Position numbers and translations under genes: made by a program. The notes beneath the pieces were generated by a model that did no database searches, was not told the origin of the DNA, and saw only the letters and a list, made by a program, of their open reading frames with translations. Below are positions 44,025 through 53,244 of a stretch of DNA of 64,000 nt, piece after piece. Source of the stretch: Aliitabrizicola sp041905595 (GTDB taxonomy: Bacteria > Pseudomonadota > Alphaproteobacteria > Rhodobacterales > Rhodobacteraceae); NCBI GenBank assembly GCA_041905595.1, contig JAYRKT010000025.1, positions 4,865 through 68,864 on the forward strand, read 5' to 3'. Position 1 is the stretch's first letter; every line of letters starts with the position of its first letter.

Positions 44025-44864
44025 TTACTCGTTGGCGCGGTAAGCCAGTCGGATATCCGCATCGCGGCGCTTCTCGGCGCGTGACATGACGATGCCGGCG
44101 ACGATGACCCCCAGGCCGACGATACAAACGATGATCGTGGCAAGCGCGTTGATGTCTGGTGTCACGCCGAGTTTGACCTTCGACCAGATCAGCAGCGGCA
44201 GGGTGGTGTTACCCGGCCCGGTGGTAAAGTTGGTGATGACCACGTCGTCCAGCGAGATGGTGAAGGCCAGAAGCCAGCCTGACAGGATGGCAGGGCTGAT
44301 GATCGGCAGGGTGATGTCCTTCATCACCTGCCAGGGCTTGGAGCCAAGATCCATCGCTGCCTCCTCGATCGCCTGATCTGCGGCGATCAGGCGTGAGCTG
44401 ACAATGGTAGCCACGAAGGTCATCGAGAAGGTGATGTGGGCGATGGTTACGGTAGTGAAGCCGCGGCTTGCCGGCCAGCCAATCCATTGGCCCATCAGGA
44501 TGAACAGCATCAGCGACGAGATGCCGGTGATCACCTCGGGCATGATGAGCGGGGCGGTGATGAGGCCCGAGAAAAGCACGCGCCCGCGAAACTTCTTGAA
44601 CCGCGCCAGCGCGATTCCGGCCATCGTACCAAGGATTGTTGCGCAGGTGGCGGACAGAAGCGCGATCTGAAGCGAAAGGATCGCCGCGCTGATCACCTGC
44701 TTGTTGCTGAAGAGCGTGACGTACCACTTGGTCGAGAATCCGCCCCAGACCGTTGCCAGACGCGAGGCGTTGAAGGAATAGACGATCATCGACAGGATCG
44801 GGATGTAGAAGAACGCGAACCCGAAGCAGAGTACGGTGATGAGGAAGACCGGGCGGCGGTTCAT
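44025..44864 (-). CDS. ABC transporter permease, PotC/PotI type
   Basis: 279 aa with about six membrane helices and the inner-membrane permease loop AAMDLGSKPWQVMKDITLPI (the EAA motif) typical of spermidine/putrescine-type systems. N-terminal FFYIPILSMIVYSFNASRLA is typical of PotC/PotI. It forms the membrane channel with the next permease, whose gene overlaps it by four bases (44861-44864). The substrate is inferred from the cluster to be an amine or betaine, not necessarily a polyamine. Confidence 0.93.
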   Translation of the reverse strand: MNRRPVFLITVLCFGFAFFYIPILSMIVYSFNASRLATVWGGFSTKWYVTLFSNKQVISAAILSLQIALLSATCATILGTMAGIALARFKKFRGRVLFSGLITAPLIMPEVITGISSLMLFILMGQWIGWPASRGFTTVTIAHITFSMTFVATIVSSRLIAADQAIEEAAMDLGSKPWQVMKDITLPIISPAILSGWLLAFTISLDDVVITNFTTGPGNTTLPLLIWSKVKLGVTPDINALATIIVCIVGLGVIVAGIVMSRAEKRRDADIRLAYRANE

Positions 44865-45817
44865 GGCTCGTCCTTCAGCCGTTCTTGGGCCTTGGCGTCG
44901 AAATGCGTGTAAAGCATCATCGGCACGACCAGCAGGAGAAGCAGGGCGACCGCGACGGAAGACGCCATCGGCCAGTCGCGCGCACTGGCAAATTCATCCG
45001 ATATCACCCGTCCGATCATCGGCTGCGAGGAATTGCCCACGAGCGACGGGATGATCAGCTCGCCGGCGGCAGGGATGAAAACCAGCAGCCCCCCCGCGAT
45101 AATGCCGGGTATCGAGAGCGGCAGCGTCACATCACGGAAAACCTGAAACGGACGCGAGCCAAGATCCATCGCCGCCTCGTCCAGCGTCTGGTCCAGTTTC
45201 TCAAGATTGGCGAAGAGCGGCAGGATCATGAAGGGCAAGTAGGAATAGACCATGACGAGCACGACGGCAAAGTTCGTGTTCATCATCGGGATGGACCGAA
45301 GCGCCCAGTCGGTCGGCACCACCAAGTTCCAGATCGAGGTCAGACCCCGATTGAACCAGCTGTTATTGCTCATCAAGCCCATCCAAGCGTAGACGCGCAG
45401 GAGGAACGACGTCCAGAACGGCAGTATGACGAGCATCAGAAGGATGTTCCGCCATGCGCGCGACACCCGCGTCAGGCCAAGGGCCATTGGATAGCCGATG
45501 AGAAGGCACAGCGCCGTGGCGACCAGCGCGTTGACCACCGAGGTCAGGAAGGCGCGGATATAGAGACTGTCCTGGAACAGCCGCTTGTAGCCTTCGAGGT
45601 TTATCAGCGGATGCTCGCCCCCGAATGAAAACGGCGGGGCAGTTGGCGTCCGCGTCGCGAAGCTCATGGCCACGACGATGATGAAGGACAGGAAGAAGAA
45701 CACCAGCAACCAGATGTAGGGCGTGGCGATGATGACATCGGACCAACCCCGGCGATTGAACCAGTTGGCCAGTCCCTTGCGGTGAGGTGGCGCGTCGGCC
45801 TGTTCGATCGCTGCCAT
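44861..45817 (-). CDS. ABC transporter permease, PotB/PotH type
   Basis: 318 aa, six helices, EAA loop EAAMDLGSRPFQVFRDVTLP, and the long periplasmic segment between helices 1 and 2 that PotB/PotH proteins have. It pairs with the downstream PotC-like permease. The ATPase gene ends 3 bp before this start. Confidence 0.93.
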   Translation of the reverse strand: MAAIEQADAPPHRKGLANWFNRRGWSDVIIATPYIWLLVFFFLSFIIVVAMSFATRTPTAPPFSFGGEHPLINLEGYKRLFQDSLYIRAFLTSVVNALVATALCLLIGYPMALGLTRVSRAWRNILLMLVILPFWTSFLLRVYAWMGLMSNNSWFNRGLTSIWNLVVPTDWALRSIPMMNTNFAVVLVMVYSYLPFMILPLFANLEKLDQTLDEAAMDLGSRPFQVFRDVTLPLSIPGIIAGGLLVFIPAAGELIIPSLVGNSSQPMIGRVISDEFASARDWPMASSVAVALLLLLVVPMMLYTHFDAKAQERLKDEP

Positions 45818-45820
45818 GGT

Positions 45821-46963
45821 CTAGTCCCGCAGCAGGATTGCAGAGGTCGGATCGAAGCTTAGCCAGACCTGATCTTCCCAGTCGGCCACGCGCTCATCCT
45901 CGCCCACCCGACGCGCGTTGACCGAGTTGACGGTCACGATCTGCCCATCCGGCAGGGCGATCCGATAAAGCGAGTCCTTGCCAAGGTACCCCAGTCCCGA
46001 CACCACGCCGCTGAAGGCGTTCGGATCATCGGGCCGTTCGCGGCCAAGCAGGATTTTCTCGGGGCGCAGAGCAAGCGTCACCTTTTCGCCCGCGGACAGG
46101 CCCGGTACGCTGCGCCCGACCTTTATTCCCCCCATAGCGGGGACATCCAGCAGCGCATTCTGGCCTTCGATCTTGCGGACGGTTGCCTCGAAGGTCGTGA
46201 TCGACCCGATGAAACCGGCGACGAAGCGGCTGTTCGGGTATTCGTAGACGTCGTTCGGCGTACCAATCTGACGCACCTGTCCCTTGTCCATGACCGCGAT
46301 CCGGTCCGACAGGGTCATCGCCTCTTCCTGGTCGTGTGTCACCACGACGAAAGTTACCCCAGTTTGCGACTGAATGTTCATTAATTCGAACTGAGTGTGT
46401 TCGCGTAGCTTCTTGTCGAGTGCCGCGAGCGGCTCGTCCAGCAGCAGAAGTTTGGGCGCCCTGGCAAGGGCACGTGCCAGCGCCACGCGCTGGCGCTGAC
46501 CGCCTGAGATCTGGTGCGGCTTGCGATGCGCGAACTGGGTCAGTTGCACGAGGTCCAGCATCTCGCGCACGCGATCCTTGCGCTGCGCGTCGGTCATCTT
46601 TTCGTGCTTCAGACCATAGGCCACGTTGCGCTCGACAGTCATGTGCGGGAACAGCGCGTAGGACTGAAACATCATGTTGACCGGGCGGTCATAGGGGGCC
46701 ACGCCCGTCATGTCCTGCCCGTCAAGCCAGATGCGGCCGGCAGACGGATCTTCGAAGCCCGCCAGCATCCGGAGAAGCGTGGTCTTGCCACAACCGGAAC
46801 CGCCCAGAAGGCCAAAGATTTCCCCCTTCCGGATCGAGAGGGAAACATTGTCGACGGCAACGAAGCTGCCAAACCGTTTCGTCACGCCCTCGATGCGAAC
46901 GAAGGGGTCCGCGCCAGCCAAATCAGCTGGCGCGGCCACGGGTGTCGGGCTGTGCATCTGCAT
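45821..46963 (-). CDS. ABC transporter ATP-binding protein, PotA/PotG type
   Basis: 380 aa. Walker A LLGGSGCGKTTLLRMLAG, signature ISGGQRQRVALARALA, Walker B LLLLDEPLAALDKKLRE and switch VVVTHDQEEAMTLS. The C-terminal 130 residues are a TOBE regulatory domain (KVTLALRPEKILLGRE). It energises uptake. ATG 46963 is preceded by a weak GGGTGAATC; ATG 46957 is an alternative. Confidence 0.94.
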   Translation of the reverse strand: MQMHSPTPVAAPADLAGADPFVRIEGVTKRFGSFVAVDNVSLSIRKGEIFGLLGGSGCGKTTLLRMLAGFEDPSAGRIWLDGQDMTGVAPYDRPVNMMFQSYALFPHMTVERNVAYGLKHEKMTDAQRKDRVREMLDLVQLTQFAHRKPHQISGGQRQRVALARALARAPKLLLLDEPLAALDKKLREHTQFELMNIQSQTGVTFVVVTHDQEEAMTLSDRIAVMDKGQVRQIGTPNDVYEYPNSRFVAGFIGSITTFEATVRKIEGQNALLDVPAMGGIKVGRSVPGLSAGEKVTLALRPEKILLGRERPDDPNAFSGVVSGLGYLGKDSLYRIALPDGQIVTVNSVNARRVGEDERVADWEDQVWLSFDPTSAILLRD

Positions 46964-46974
46964 GATTCACCCGA

Positions 46975-48075
46975 TCATTCGGTCTTGATGGCCGTCCAGG
47001 CCCGCGTGATTGCCCGGTCCTGCTCCTCATTTAGAGGCTTCGGGGCCCAAAGGCGCTTGATCGTCTCTTCGTCGGGATAGACCGCGGGGTCCGACAGGAT
47101 CGCCGGATCGACGAAGGGTTTCGATGCGAGGTTCGCGTTGGCGTATGCCGTGTAGTTGGTACAGGCCGCGATCACTTCCGGCTGGAGCAGGTAGTCGAGG
47201 AAGGCATAGGCGTTGTCGACGTTCGGCGCGTCCGACGGGATGGACATCACGTCGATCCAGGCCGGCGCACCGGTCTTGGGCACAAAATAGGCCAGGTTCA
47301 TTCCGACCCCGGCTTCCGCGGCGCGTGACTTGGCGACCGCATAGTCTCCGGACCAGTTGTTGATGACGCACAGCTCGCCGTTGGGAATGGCGTTCAGGTA
47401 GTTCTGGTTGTCGAAGGTCCGGATGTATTGGCGGATCGGCTTGAAGGCCTCGACCACCTTTTCATAGTCAGCGACATTCGTCGTATCGCCGTCCAGGCCG
47501 AGATAGCGCAGGACCATCAGCATGATGTCGGTTGGGCTGTCCAGGATCGAGATTCCGCAATCGGCAAGCTTCGCAGCGTTTTCCGGCTTGAACACAAGAT
47601 CCATGCTCTGGAGGTCGGCATCGGGAATCCGCTCTTTCACCATGTCGACGTTGTAGGTGAACCCCACCGAACCCCACATATAGGGAATTGAGTGCTCCGA
47701 GCCCGGATCCCAACCCTCGACAATGCGCAGGATCTCCGGATCGAGATTCTTCCAGTTGGGCAGTTTCGATTTGTCGAGCTTGGCATAGACGCCGGCCTTG
47801 ATCATCTGCGGCTGGGTCATGCCGGCGGTAAAGGCCACATCATAACCCGTGCCGCCCGCCAGCATCTTCGCCTGCATCTCTTCGGCGGAGGAGTAGGTGT
47901 CGTAGACCACGCCGATTCCGGTGGCTGCTTCGAAGTCGGCCAGGGTGGTTTCGCCGATATAGTCGGCCCAGTTGTAGACATTGACCGTTCCGGCCTGCGC
48001 CCAGGAGGGGCGGACGTAGGGCAGCGCAAGTGCGCCGCCAATGGCGGTGATGGCCTGACGTCTAGTGATCTTCAT
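46975..48075 (-). CDS. ABC transporter substrate-binding protein, PotD/PotF type
   Basis: 366 aa. Tat-like or Sec signal MKITRRQAITAIGGALALPY with twin Arg, then NVYNWADYIGETTLADFEAA, the opening of PotD/PotF proteins. Further family blocks are VYDTYSSAEEMQAKMLAGG, VVDFAFTAG-like YDVAFTAGMTQPQMIKAG, PYMWGSVGFTYNVD and the Trp-rich VINNWSGDYAVA. GGGGAGG precedes ATG 48075. Ligand residues cannot be read reliably, so polyamine specificity should not be assumed. Confidence 0.92.
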   Translation of the reverse strand: MKITRRQAITAIGGALALPYVRPSWAQAGTVNVYNWADYIGETTLADFEAATGIGVVYDTYSSAEEMQAKMLAGGTGYDVAFTAGMTQPQMIKAGVYAKLDKSKLPNWKNLDPEILRIVEGWDPGSEHSIPYMWGSVGFTYNVDMVKERIPDADLQSMDLVFKPENAAKLADCGISILDSPTDIMLMVLRYLGLDGDTTNVADYEKVVEAFKPIRQYIRTFDNQNYLNAIPNGELCVINNWSGDYAVAKSRAAEAGVGMNLAYFVPKTGAPAWIDVMSIPSDAPNVDNAYAFLDYLLQPEVIAACTNYTAYANANLASKPFVDPAILSDPAVYPDEETIKRLWAPKPLNEEQDRAITRAWTAIKTE

Positions 48076-48122
48076 CTTATACCTCCCCGTTGCGCCTTGG
48101 CCGGGTATCCCGGTCCGATTTT

Positions 48123-48139
48123 CTTAACGTTATGTTAAG
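48123..48139. promoter_or_regulatory. Perfect dyad between the first Rieske gene and the transporter genes
   Basis: CTTAAC-GTTAT-GTTAAG spans the stop codon of the Rieske gene and sits 48 bp before the binding-protein start. It may be a regulator site or a weak mRNA hairpin separating enzyme and transporter genes. It does not resemble the dyad at 56273. Confidence 0.3.
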
Positions 48140-49338
48140 CGCGGTGTTGCGGCTTCGCCAAGCAATTCCTCGTTAAGTGACGCGACGCGATCTTCCGGAA
48201 CCTTGTCGCGGCATTCGAGGACGGGCAGCAGCCTGCGCAGATTGTCATGGTGGTTGCGGACGCCGAACTCGAGGTCCGACAGGTGGAAGTCGTCGAACGC
48301 TGTCGACATCATCGACTCGTCGGACCAGATCGAAAGCTGCTGATCCTCGACGGACGTTTCGCGGTCGATCCGATAGGCCAGATAGCGCGCGATCCGCTGC
48401 TGGCGGGATTCATTGGGCCGACGATAGATGCGGCCGGTCAACCGCGTCTCTCTCGGGCCAATCGGCAGATCGTGGTAGAACTGCACACTCTCTGGCGTGA
48501 AGATGAAAACGGCATTGGGGAAGACGCCGTAGTAGTTCCACGCCCTGCGCAACCGCTCGGGTAGCCAGTCTTGAACGGGCGAGATCTTCACGTAGTTCCG
48601 TACCGACCACAGACGACCCGGCGTGTCGCCATAGGTCGCATACGAGCTCGCCAGACCATTGGTGTGGACCACGTCGCGATAGGTCCGCCCATACAGATCC
48701 TGAAGGCCGGGATGGGCCATGGCGACGTGGTAGCCCTCGTTATCGACGTCACGGACCGACTTCCAGTTGATCGGCAGCACCGTCTCCCAGCCGGCTTGGG
48801 CGACGGGCAACAACTCTTCGGCACGGAAATCGGCAAAGTCCTGATCGTAGTCGGCAAGGTATTCGGCCACCGAAGGTTGGGGGCCGGGCAGGAAGCGAAG
48901 GAAGATGAAGCCGTGCCAGACTTCCATCTCGATGGGCTTGAGGGCGAACTTCGAGCGGTCCATGTCACCGAAGGTCTCGGGCCGGGCTGGCCCGCGCAGG
49001 GTGCCGTCCAGATTGTAGACCCAGCCGTGGAAGGGGCAGACCAGCGCGCCCTTGCAATGGCCCTTCATGCCGTCAACCACGCGCGCGCCCCGGTGGCGGC
49101 AGAGGTTGTGGAAGGCGCGCACCATGTTGTCGCGACCGCGCATGATGATGGCCCGCTCGCCCAGCAGGTCGAAGGCGAACCAGTCGCCGGGCGCGGGGAT
49201 GTCGTTGACATGACCGACCAACTGCCAGTGGTTCAGGAAGACCTTCATCCGCTCAAGCTCGAACAGCGCCGGCGAACTGTAGGCCCAGCCCGGCAAGCCA
49301 CGACGATCCCAATCGTTGGGGATGCTGCGTATGTTCAT
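48130..49338 (-). CDS. Rieske non-haem iron oxygenase, alpha subunit (first)
   Basis: 402 aa. Rieske [2Fe-2S] ligands Cys80, His82 (CRHRGARV) and Cys101, His104 (CPFHGW). The catalytic domain has NWKSVRDVDNEGYHVAMAHP, giving the mononuclear iron His/His and bridging Asp. It is related to carnitine/betaine-type and phthalate-type ring-hydroxylating oxygenases. GGAGGTATAGG precedes ATG 49338 and overlaps the end of the second Rieske gene. In this family demethylation occurs by hydroxylating an N-methyl group. No reductase gene is seen nearby. Confidence 0.9.
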   Translation of the reverse strand: MNIRSIPNDWDRRGLPGWAYSSPALFELERMKVFLNHWQLVGHVNDIPAPGDWFAFDLLGERAIIMRGRDNMVRAFHNLCRHRGARVVDGMKGHCKGALVCPFHGWVYNLDGTLRGPARPETFGDMDRSKFALKPIEMEVWHGFIFLRFLPGPQPSVAEYLADYDQDFADFRAEELLPVAQAGWETVLPINWKSVRDVDNEGYHVAMAHPGLQDLYGRTYRDVVHTNGLASSYATYGDTPGRLWSVRNYVKISPVQDWLPERLRRAWNYYGVFPNAVFIFTPESVQFYHDLPIGPRETRLTGRIYRRPNESRQQRIARYLAYRIDRETSVEDQQLSIWSDESMMSTAFDDFHLSDLEFGVRNHHDNLRRLLPVLECRDKVPEDRVASLNEELLGEAATPRLT

Positions 49339-49339
49339 C

Positions 49340-50473
49340 CTATACCTCCACGGCGGCCAGGCGGCCCAGAACCCATTGATGGAACCGGTGAATGTCGAAC
49401 TCCTGCGGCATCAGCCGCCCCTTCGCATAGCGCGACGATTTCAGGCCGCGCTGGTTCATCTCGCAGGCCGCGCCATCCTCCAGCACCACGGCTGTGGCAA
49501 AGTCCGTCACTGCGGCAAGGTCGAAGCCCGACTGGTCAAGCGTCGCCTGCGGGAAGAACCATTCGATCGTCAGTTTCGTCTCTTCCGGCCCGAGAGGGGT
49601 CAGACTGACGGCCCGCGCGTAGTCGACATGCGCGACGATGAACATTGTCGGGTAGACCGTCACGAAGTTGAAGGCATTGGCGCGTTGCTGCGGAGTCAGG
49701 CCAGGAAACTCGGGCCCACAGGGCTTTCCGCTGACGGTCCAGCTGCGCGCACCCTCCTTCAGGGCCGGTCCTGGCGGCACCTCGGGCGTCCAGTCGGGGG
49801 CTTCTGAGGCCGACATGATCCCCTTCTTGTAGATTGGCACCATGTCGCACAGGCTCGGGTGAACCGAGGGGCAGTGCAGGCATTCGTTGTAGTTTTCCCA
49901 GAAAATCTTCCAGTTGCAGGCCAGCGTCTTTTCCAGCCGGTGGCCGGTGACCAGGTCTGCCATCGGCCAGTTGTCCAGCGCTTGAAGTCCAAGGTCCGGG
50001 CTTAACTCGGGGGCATGATCGGCAAGCGACAGGAACAGGAAGCCGTTCCATTCTTTTACATGCACCGGAAACAAGCCGTGGTCTTGCTTGCGGAAGTCGT
50101 CGGTCGGTGTGGCATGGGCGACGGAAACCAGCCGCCCGTCGGTTGCATAGGCCCAGGCGTGGTAGGGGCAGGTGATGAGCTTGCCGAGCGGCTTTTCCGC
50201 GTCCGAGCAAAGCTCGGAGCCCCGGTGGCGGCAGGTGTTATGGAAGGATGTCACCTTGCCGGTCAGATCCCGGCAGAGGATCAGGTTTTCGCCAGCCACC
50301 GTGACCCTGCGCATCGTGCCCGGTTTCAGGTCGTTCAGGCGGCCGGCATAGACCCAGTCCCTTGCCCAGATCGCGCGCCGCTCTCGTTCGAACCAGTCGG
50401 ACTCGAAGTAGGCACTTGCCGGAAGGGAGTCGGGGCAATGGCTGAGCAGGGGCGATTGGGAATGAACAGTCAT
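49340..50473 (-). CDS. Rieske non-haem iron oxygenase, alpha subunit (second, choline/betaine monooxygenase-like)
   Basis: 377 aa. Rieske ligands Cys81/His83 (CRHRGSEL) and Cys102/His105 (CPYHAW). The catalytic motif NWKIFWENYNECLHCPSVHP, with Glu at the bridging position and the ECLHC stretch, is typical of the GbcA/choline monooxygenase branch, which acts on quaternary amines. It is clearly different from the other Rieske protein next to it. GAGG precedes ATG 50473. Confidence 0.9.
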   Translation of the reverse strand: MTVHSQSPLLSHCPDSLPASAYFESDWFERERRAIWARDWVYAGRLNDLKPGTMRRVTVAGENLILCRDLTGKVTSFHNTCRHRGSELCSDAEKPLGKLITCPYHAWAYATDGRLVSVAHATPTDDFRKQDHGLFPVHVKEWNGFLFLSLADHAPELSPDLGLQALDNWPMADLVTGHRLEKTLACNWKIFWENYNECLHCPSVHPSLCDMVPIYKKGIMSASEAPDWTPEVPPGPALKEGARSWTVSGKPCGPEFPGLTPQQRANAFNFVTVYPTMFIVAHVDYARAVSLTPLGPEETKLTIEWFFPQATLDQSGFDLAAVTDFATAVVLEDGAACEMNQRGLKSSRYAKGRLMPQEFDIHRFHQWVLGRLAAVEV

Positions 50474-50482
50474 CTTGGCACC

Positions 50483-51688
50483 TCAGAAAGGATCTGGCGG
50501 CGTCGTTCGCCGGCGGGGTGGCGCGAAGAAGGGGCGTTCGCAGATGCGGGCGGGAAGCATCAGCTTGGCATATTGCAACTCGCGCAGGGCATAGACTTCG
50601 ACGAATAGGTTGCCGCTCTCGTGATAGGGGCGGCGGATCTGGGCAATCGCGATGTTCCGCTTGGCCGAAGGGGACCAACAGGCGGCCGTCACCGTGCCGA
50701 CCTCGGTCTTGCCGTTCTGGTAGATGATCGACCCTTCGACCGAGACGTTGCCATCTATGTCGAGGCCCACCAGCGCCCATTTAGAACTCTTGCTCGTTCT
50801 TTCCTTCAGAAGCGCTCGGCGGCCGGTGAAGTGGCCCTTTTCGAAATCCACCATCCATTCCAGGCCAAGCTCGAATGGCGAGCGGGCGCGATCTTCGCGC
50901 ACGGCCTGATCGACCGGGATGAAATCCATGTTGGTGATGATGAATCCGGCCTCGATCCGCGCAATGTCGAGGGCATGCGTGCCAATCGGCCGTATTCCCC
51001 AGGGGGCACCCGCCTCGAACAGGCGATCCCAGAGCGCGATGGCATGCGACGGCGTCGTCCAAAGTTCGTAGCCCAGGTCCCCAGTGAACCCGGTGCGCGA
51101 GATCATCAACTCGCCCCCGTCGAAGGGGAACGTCCGCATCCGGAATGGTTTGAGGTCGGCCACGTCAAAGCCTGCGGCCTTCAGGACCGAGTAGGTGCAC
51201 GGCCCCTGCAGGGACAGCGCCGCGACATCCTCGGTTTCTTCACGGATATCGACCTCGAAGCCGATCGTGCTGTCGAGCAGCCAGGGCAGGTGTCGCTCCT
51301 GGCAGCAGATGCGGTAGTCGGTCGATCCTAGGCGGAACAGCGTTCCGTCATCGATGACCTTGCCGGCATCGTCACACCAGATGGTGTAGTGCACACCGCC
51401 GACCGACAGTTTCGAGGCATTCCGTACGGTCAGCCGGTCGAGATAGGCCGCGGCATCGCGGCCAGTCACCCGATACTTCACCATCGGGCACAGGTCATAG
51501 ACCGAGGCACCGTTGCGGATCGCGCTGTGCTCCATCGCCGTATCGCCGAAGCTCAACGGGGTGGTGTAGCCAGCCCACGGCCCCCAGTCGTTCAGACGAT
51601 TCTCGGCGGCGGTGCGTGGATGGAAGGGCGTCTGCTTCAGCGGCGTCAGGTAATGCAGCCGGGGATCCGTTGTCTTCATGACGTTCAT
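50483..51688 (-). CDS. GcvT-like aminomethyltransferase / folate-dependent demethylase
   Basis: 401 aa from ATG 51688 (GGGAGG at 7 nt, ATGA overlap with the upstream stop). It has the GcvT fold with FHPRTAAENRLNDWGPWAGY at the start, SVYDLCPMVKYRVTGRDAAA, LSLQGPCTYSVL, MISRTGFTGDLGYELW and the C-terminal GcvT_C barrel. Such proteins move methyl or methylene groups to tetrahydrofolate, as in glycine cleavage, dimethylglycine/sarcosine oxidation and DMSP demethylation. Here it is not next to gcvH/gcvP, so a substrate-specific demethylase role is likely. Confidence 0.87.
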   Translation of the reverse strand: MNVMKTTDPRLHYLTPLKQTPFHPRTAAENRLNDWGPWAGYTTPLSFGDTAMEHSAIRNGASVYDLCPMVKYRVTGRDAAAYLDRLTVRNASKLSVGGVHYTIWCDDAGKVIDDGTLFRLGSTDYRICCQERHLPWLLDSTIGFEVDIREETEDVAALSLQGPCTYSVLKAAGFDVADLKPFRMRTFPFDGGELMISRTGFTGDLGYELWTTPSHAIALWDRLFEAGAPWGIRPIGTHALDIARIEAGFIITNMDFIPVDQAVREDRARSPFELGLEWMVDFEKGHFTGRRALLKERTSKSSKWALVGLDIDGNVSVEGSIIYQNGKTEVGTVTAACWSPSAKRNIAIAQIRRPYHESGNLFVEVYALRELQYAKLMLPARICERPFFAPPRRRTTPPDPF

Positions 51689-53244
51689 GCCCGCGCCTCC
51701 CGGATGATGCGTTCCGCGGCGTTCCAGCCGGCAGCGCCGGAAATGCCGCCTCCCGGGTGGCAGCCCGCGCCGGCGAGCCACAACCCCTCGATCGGGGTTG
51801 CATACTGCGCGATGCCGGCGATGGGGCGCAGGAACAGCATCTGCTCTACTGACAGTTCGCCGTGGTGCCAGTTGCCGCCTATCATGCCGTATTGGGCCTC
51901 GATGTCATAGGGCATCAAGAGTTCGGCATGGGTGACGAGCGCCCGTATCCCCGGTGCGTGTTCCTCGAGCATCGCGAGCGCATTCTCCAGCATCTCGGCA
52001 CGGGCGGCGTCTGCTCCGGCCTTGGGCTTGTGCGGCGCGAATTGCACCACTGCGGACAGGACATGCTGCCCTGCCGGGGCAAAGCCGGATTCATGGGCTG
52101 ACGGGATCACGATCTCCATCACCGGGCGCTTCGGCACATCGCCGTATTTGACAGCATTGTAGGCCAGTTCCACCTGATCGTCGGACGGGGCGATCACGAG
52201 GCGCGATTTCAGGTCTGCCCCGCGGAAATCCGGCGCCGCCTTCAGCGCGAGGTGCAGCTTCGCGGCCGCGCCCCGGGATTTCTGGTCACCCATCCGCTTG
52301 ACGAAACCGGCGTCGAGATGGCGGGGGCCGACCAGTTTCAGGAAGGTGGTCTTCGGGCTCATAGCCGAGACGACGATCTTCGCCCGTACCTCCTCGCCAT
52401 TCGCCAGCCTTACGCCGGCTGCCCTGTCGTCCTCGATGAGCAGGCTGTCGACGGTCGCGCCGGTCCGCAGATTGACGCCCGACGCTGTCGCCGACTTCAC
52501 CATCGCGTCGGCCACGGCACCCATGCCGCCCTTCGGCAACGCCAGCGCAGCACGCTGGCCGGCACCCTCGCCCGCCAGCCGGTTCAGAAGCAGGATCAGG
52601 GAGTTCGGGGATCGTGGCCCGAGCCACGAGCCAAGGGTGGCATCAAAGGTCAGCAAGCCCTTCAGACGCTTGTCCGTCAGCTCGTCGTTCACCACGTCAT
52701 AGACATTGATGAGGATCATCCGCAGGAACTCGCGGAAGTCTGCCTTTCCAAGCATCCGCAGGTTCAGGCCGAACCTGGCGAGCTTGCCGTATTCGTTGCC
52801 CGCCCCCTTGGCGATGCGCGGCGCGGTGAGTTGCTTGAACGGTGCCAGAACCTCGGCGAAGGACAGAAGCTGCTTGCGCAGGGCTAGCCAGTTCTTGCGG
52901 TCGGCGTCCGAAATCGTGCCGCGGATCGTGGCGCCCGCCGAACCTTCCAGCACGAGGTGGTCGCCGGTCGCGGACAACGCCGTGGAACTCAGTCCCGAGG
53001 TTACGAAGCCAAGCCCGTGCCGACCAAGGTCCATGCCCGACATCACCCGGCTGTCGATCTGGTTGGCGATATGGGCAAGGCCCGGCGTGCGAAAGCCGGG
53101 CGCGAATTCCCGCGCGACGGCCGCGCCGCCGGCCTGCCCGGCCTGTTCCAGCACCAGAACCTTGCGGCCCGACGTTTGCAGGCGGTGCGCAGCGGCAAGG
53201 CCGTTGGTTCCGCCGCCGATCACGATGACATCAAAGGACGGCAT
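51685..53244 (-). CDS. PYROXD2/phytoene-desaturase-like FAD oxidoreductase (first)
   Basis: 519 aa. FAD dinucleotide fold VIVIGGGTNGLAAAHRLQTS and GRKVLVLEQ at the N-terminus, GGMGAVADAMVKSATASGVN in the middle, and the C-terminal FAD motif GLWLAGAGCHPGGGISGAAG. Related proteins (PYROXD2, CrtI-like) oxidise C-C or C-N bonds. The context points away from carotenoids, since no crt genes are present. It overlaps the second oxidoreductase gene by 14 bp and the GcvT-like gene by 4 bp. Confidence 0.9.
   Translation of the reverse strand: MPSFDVIVIGGGTNGLAAAHRLQTSGRKVLVLEQAGQAGGAAVAREFAPGFRTPGLAHIANQIDSRVMSGMDLGRHGLGFVTSGLSSTALSATGDHLVLEGSAGATIRGTISDADRKNWLALRKQLLSFAEVLAPFKQLTAPRIAKGAGNEYGKLARFGLNLRMLGKADFREFLRMILINVYDVVNDELTDKRLKGLLTFDATLGSWLGPRSPNSLILLLNRLAGEGAGQRAALALPKGGMGAVADAMVKSATASGVNLRTGATVDSLLIEDDRAAGVRLANGEEVRAKIVVSAMSPKTTFLKLVGPRHLDAGFVKRMGDQKSRGAAAKLHLALKAAPDFRGADLKSRLVIAPSDDQVELAYNAVKYGDVPKRPVMEIVIPSAHESGFAPAGQHVLSAVVQFAPHKPKAGADAARAEMLENALAMLEEHAPGIRALVTHAELLMPYDIEAQYGMIGGNWHHGELSVEQMLFLRPIAGIAQYATPIEGLWLAGAGCHPGGGISGAAGWNAAERIIREARA

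Noticed and set aside
46975..48075. Calling the importer a spermidine/putrescine transporter (potD etc.)
   Set aside because: Pot-type family membership is clear, but the operon points to another amine; no pot gene symbols given.
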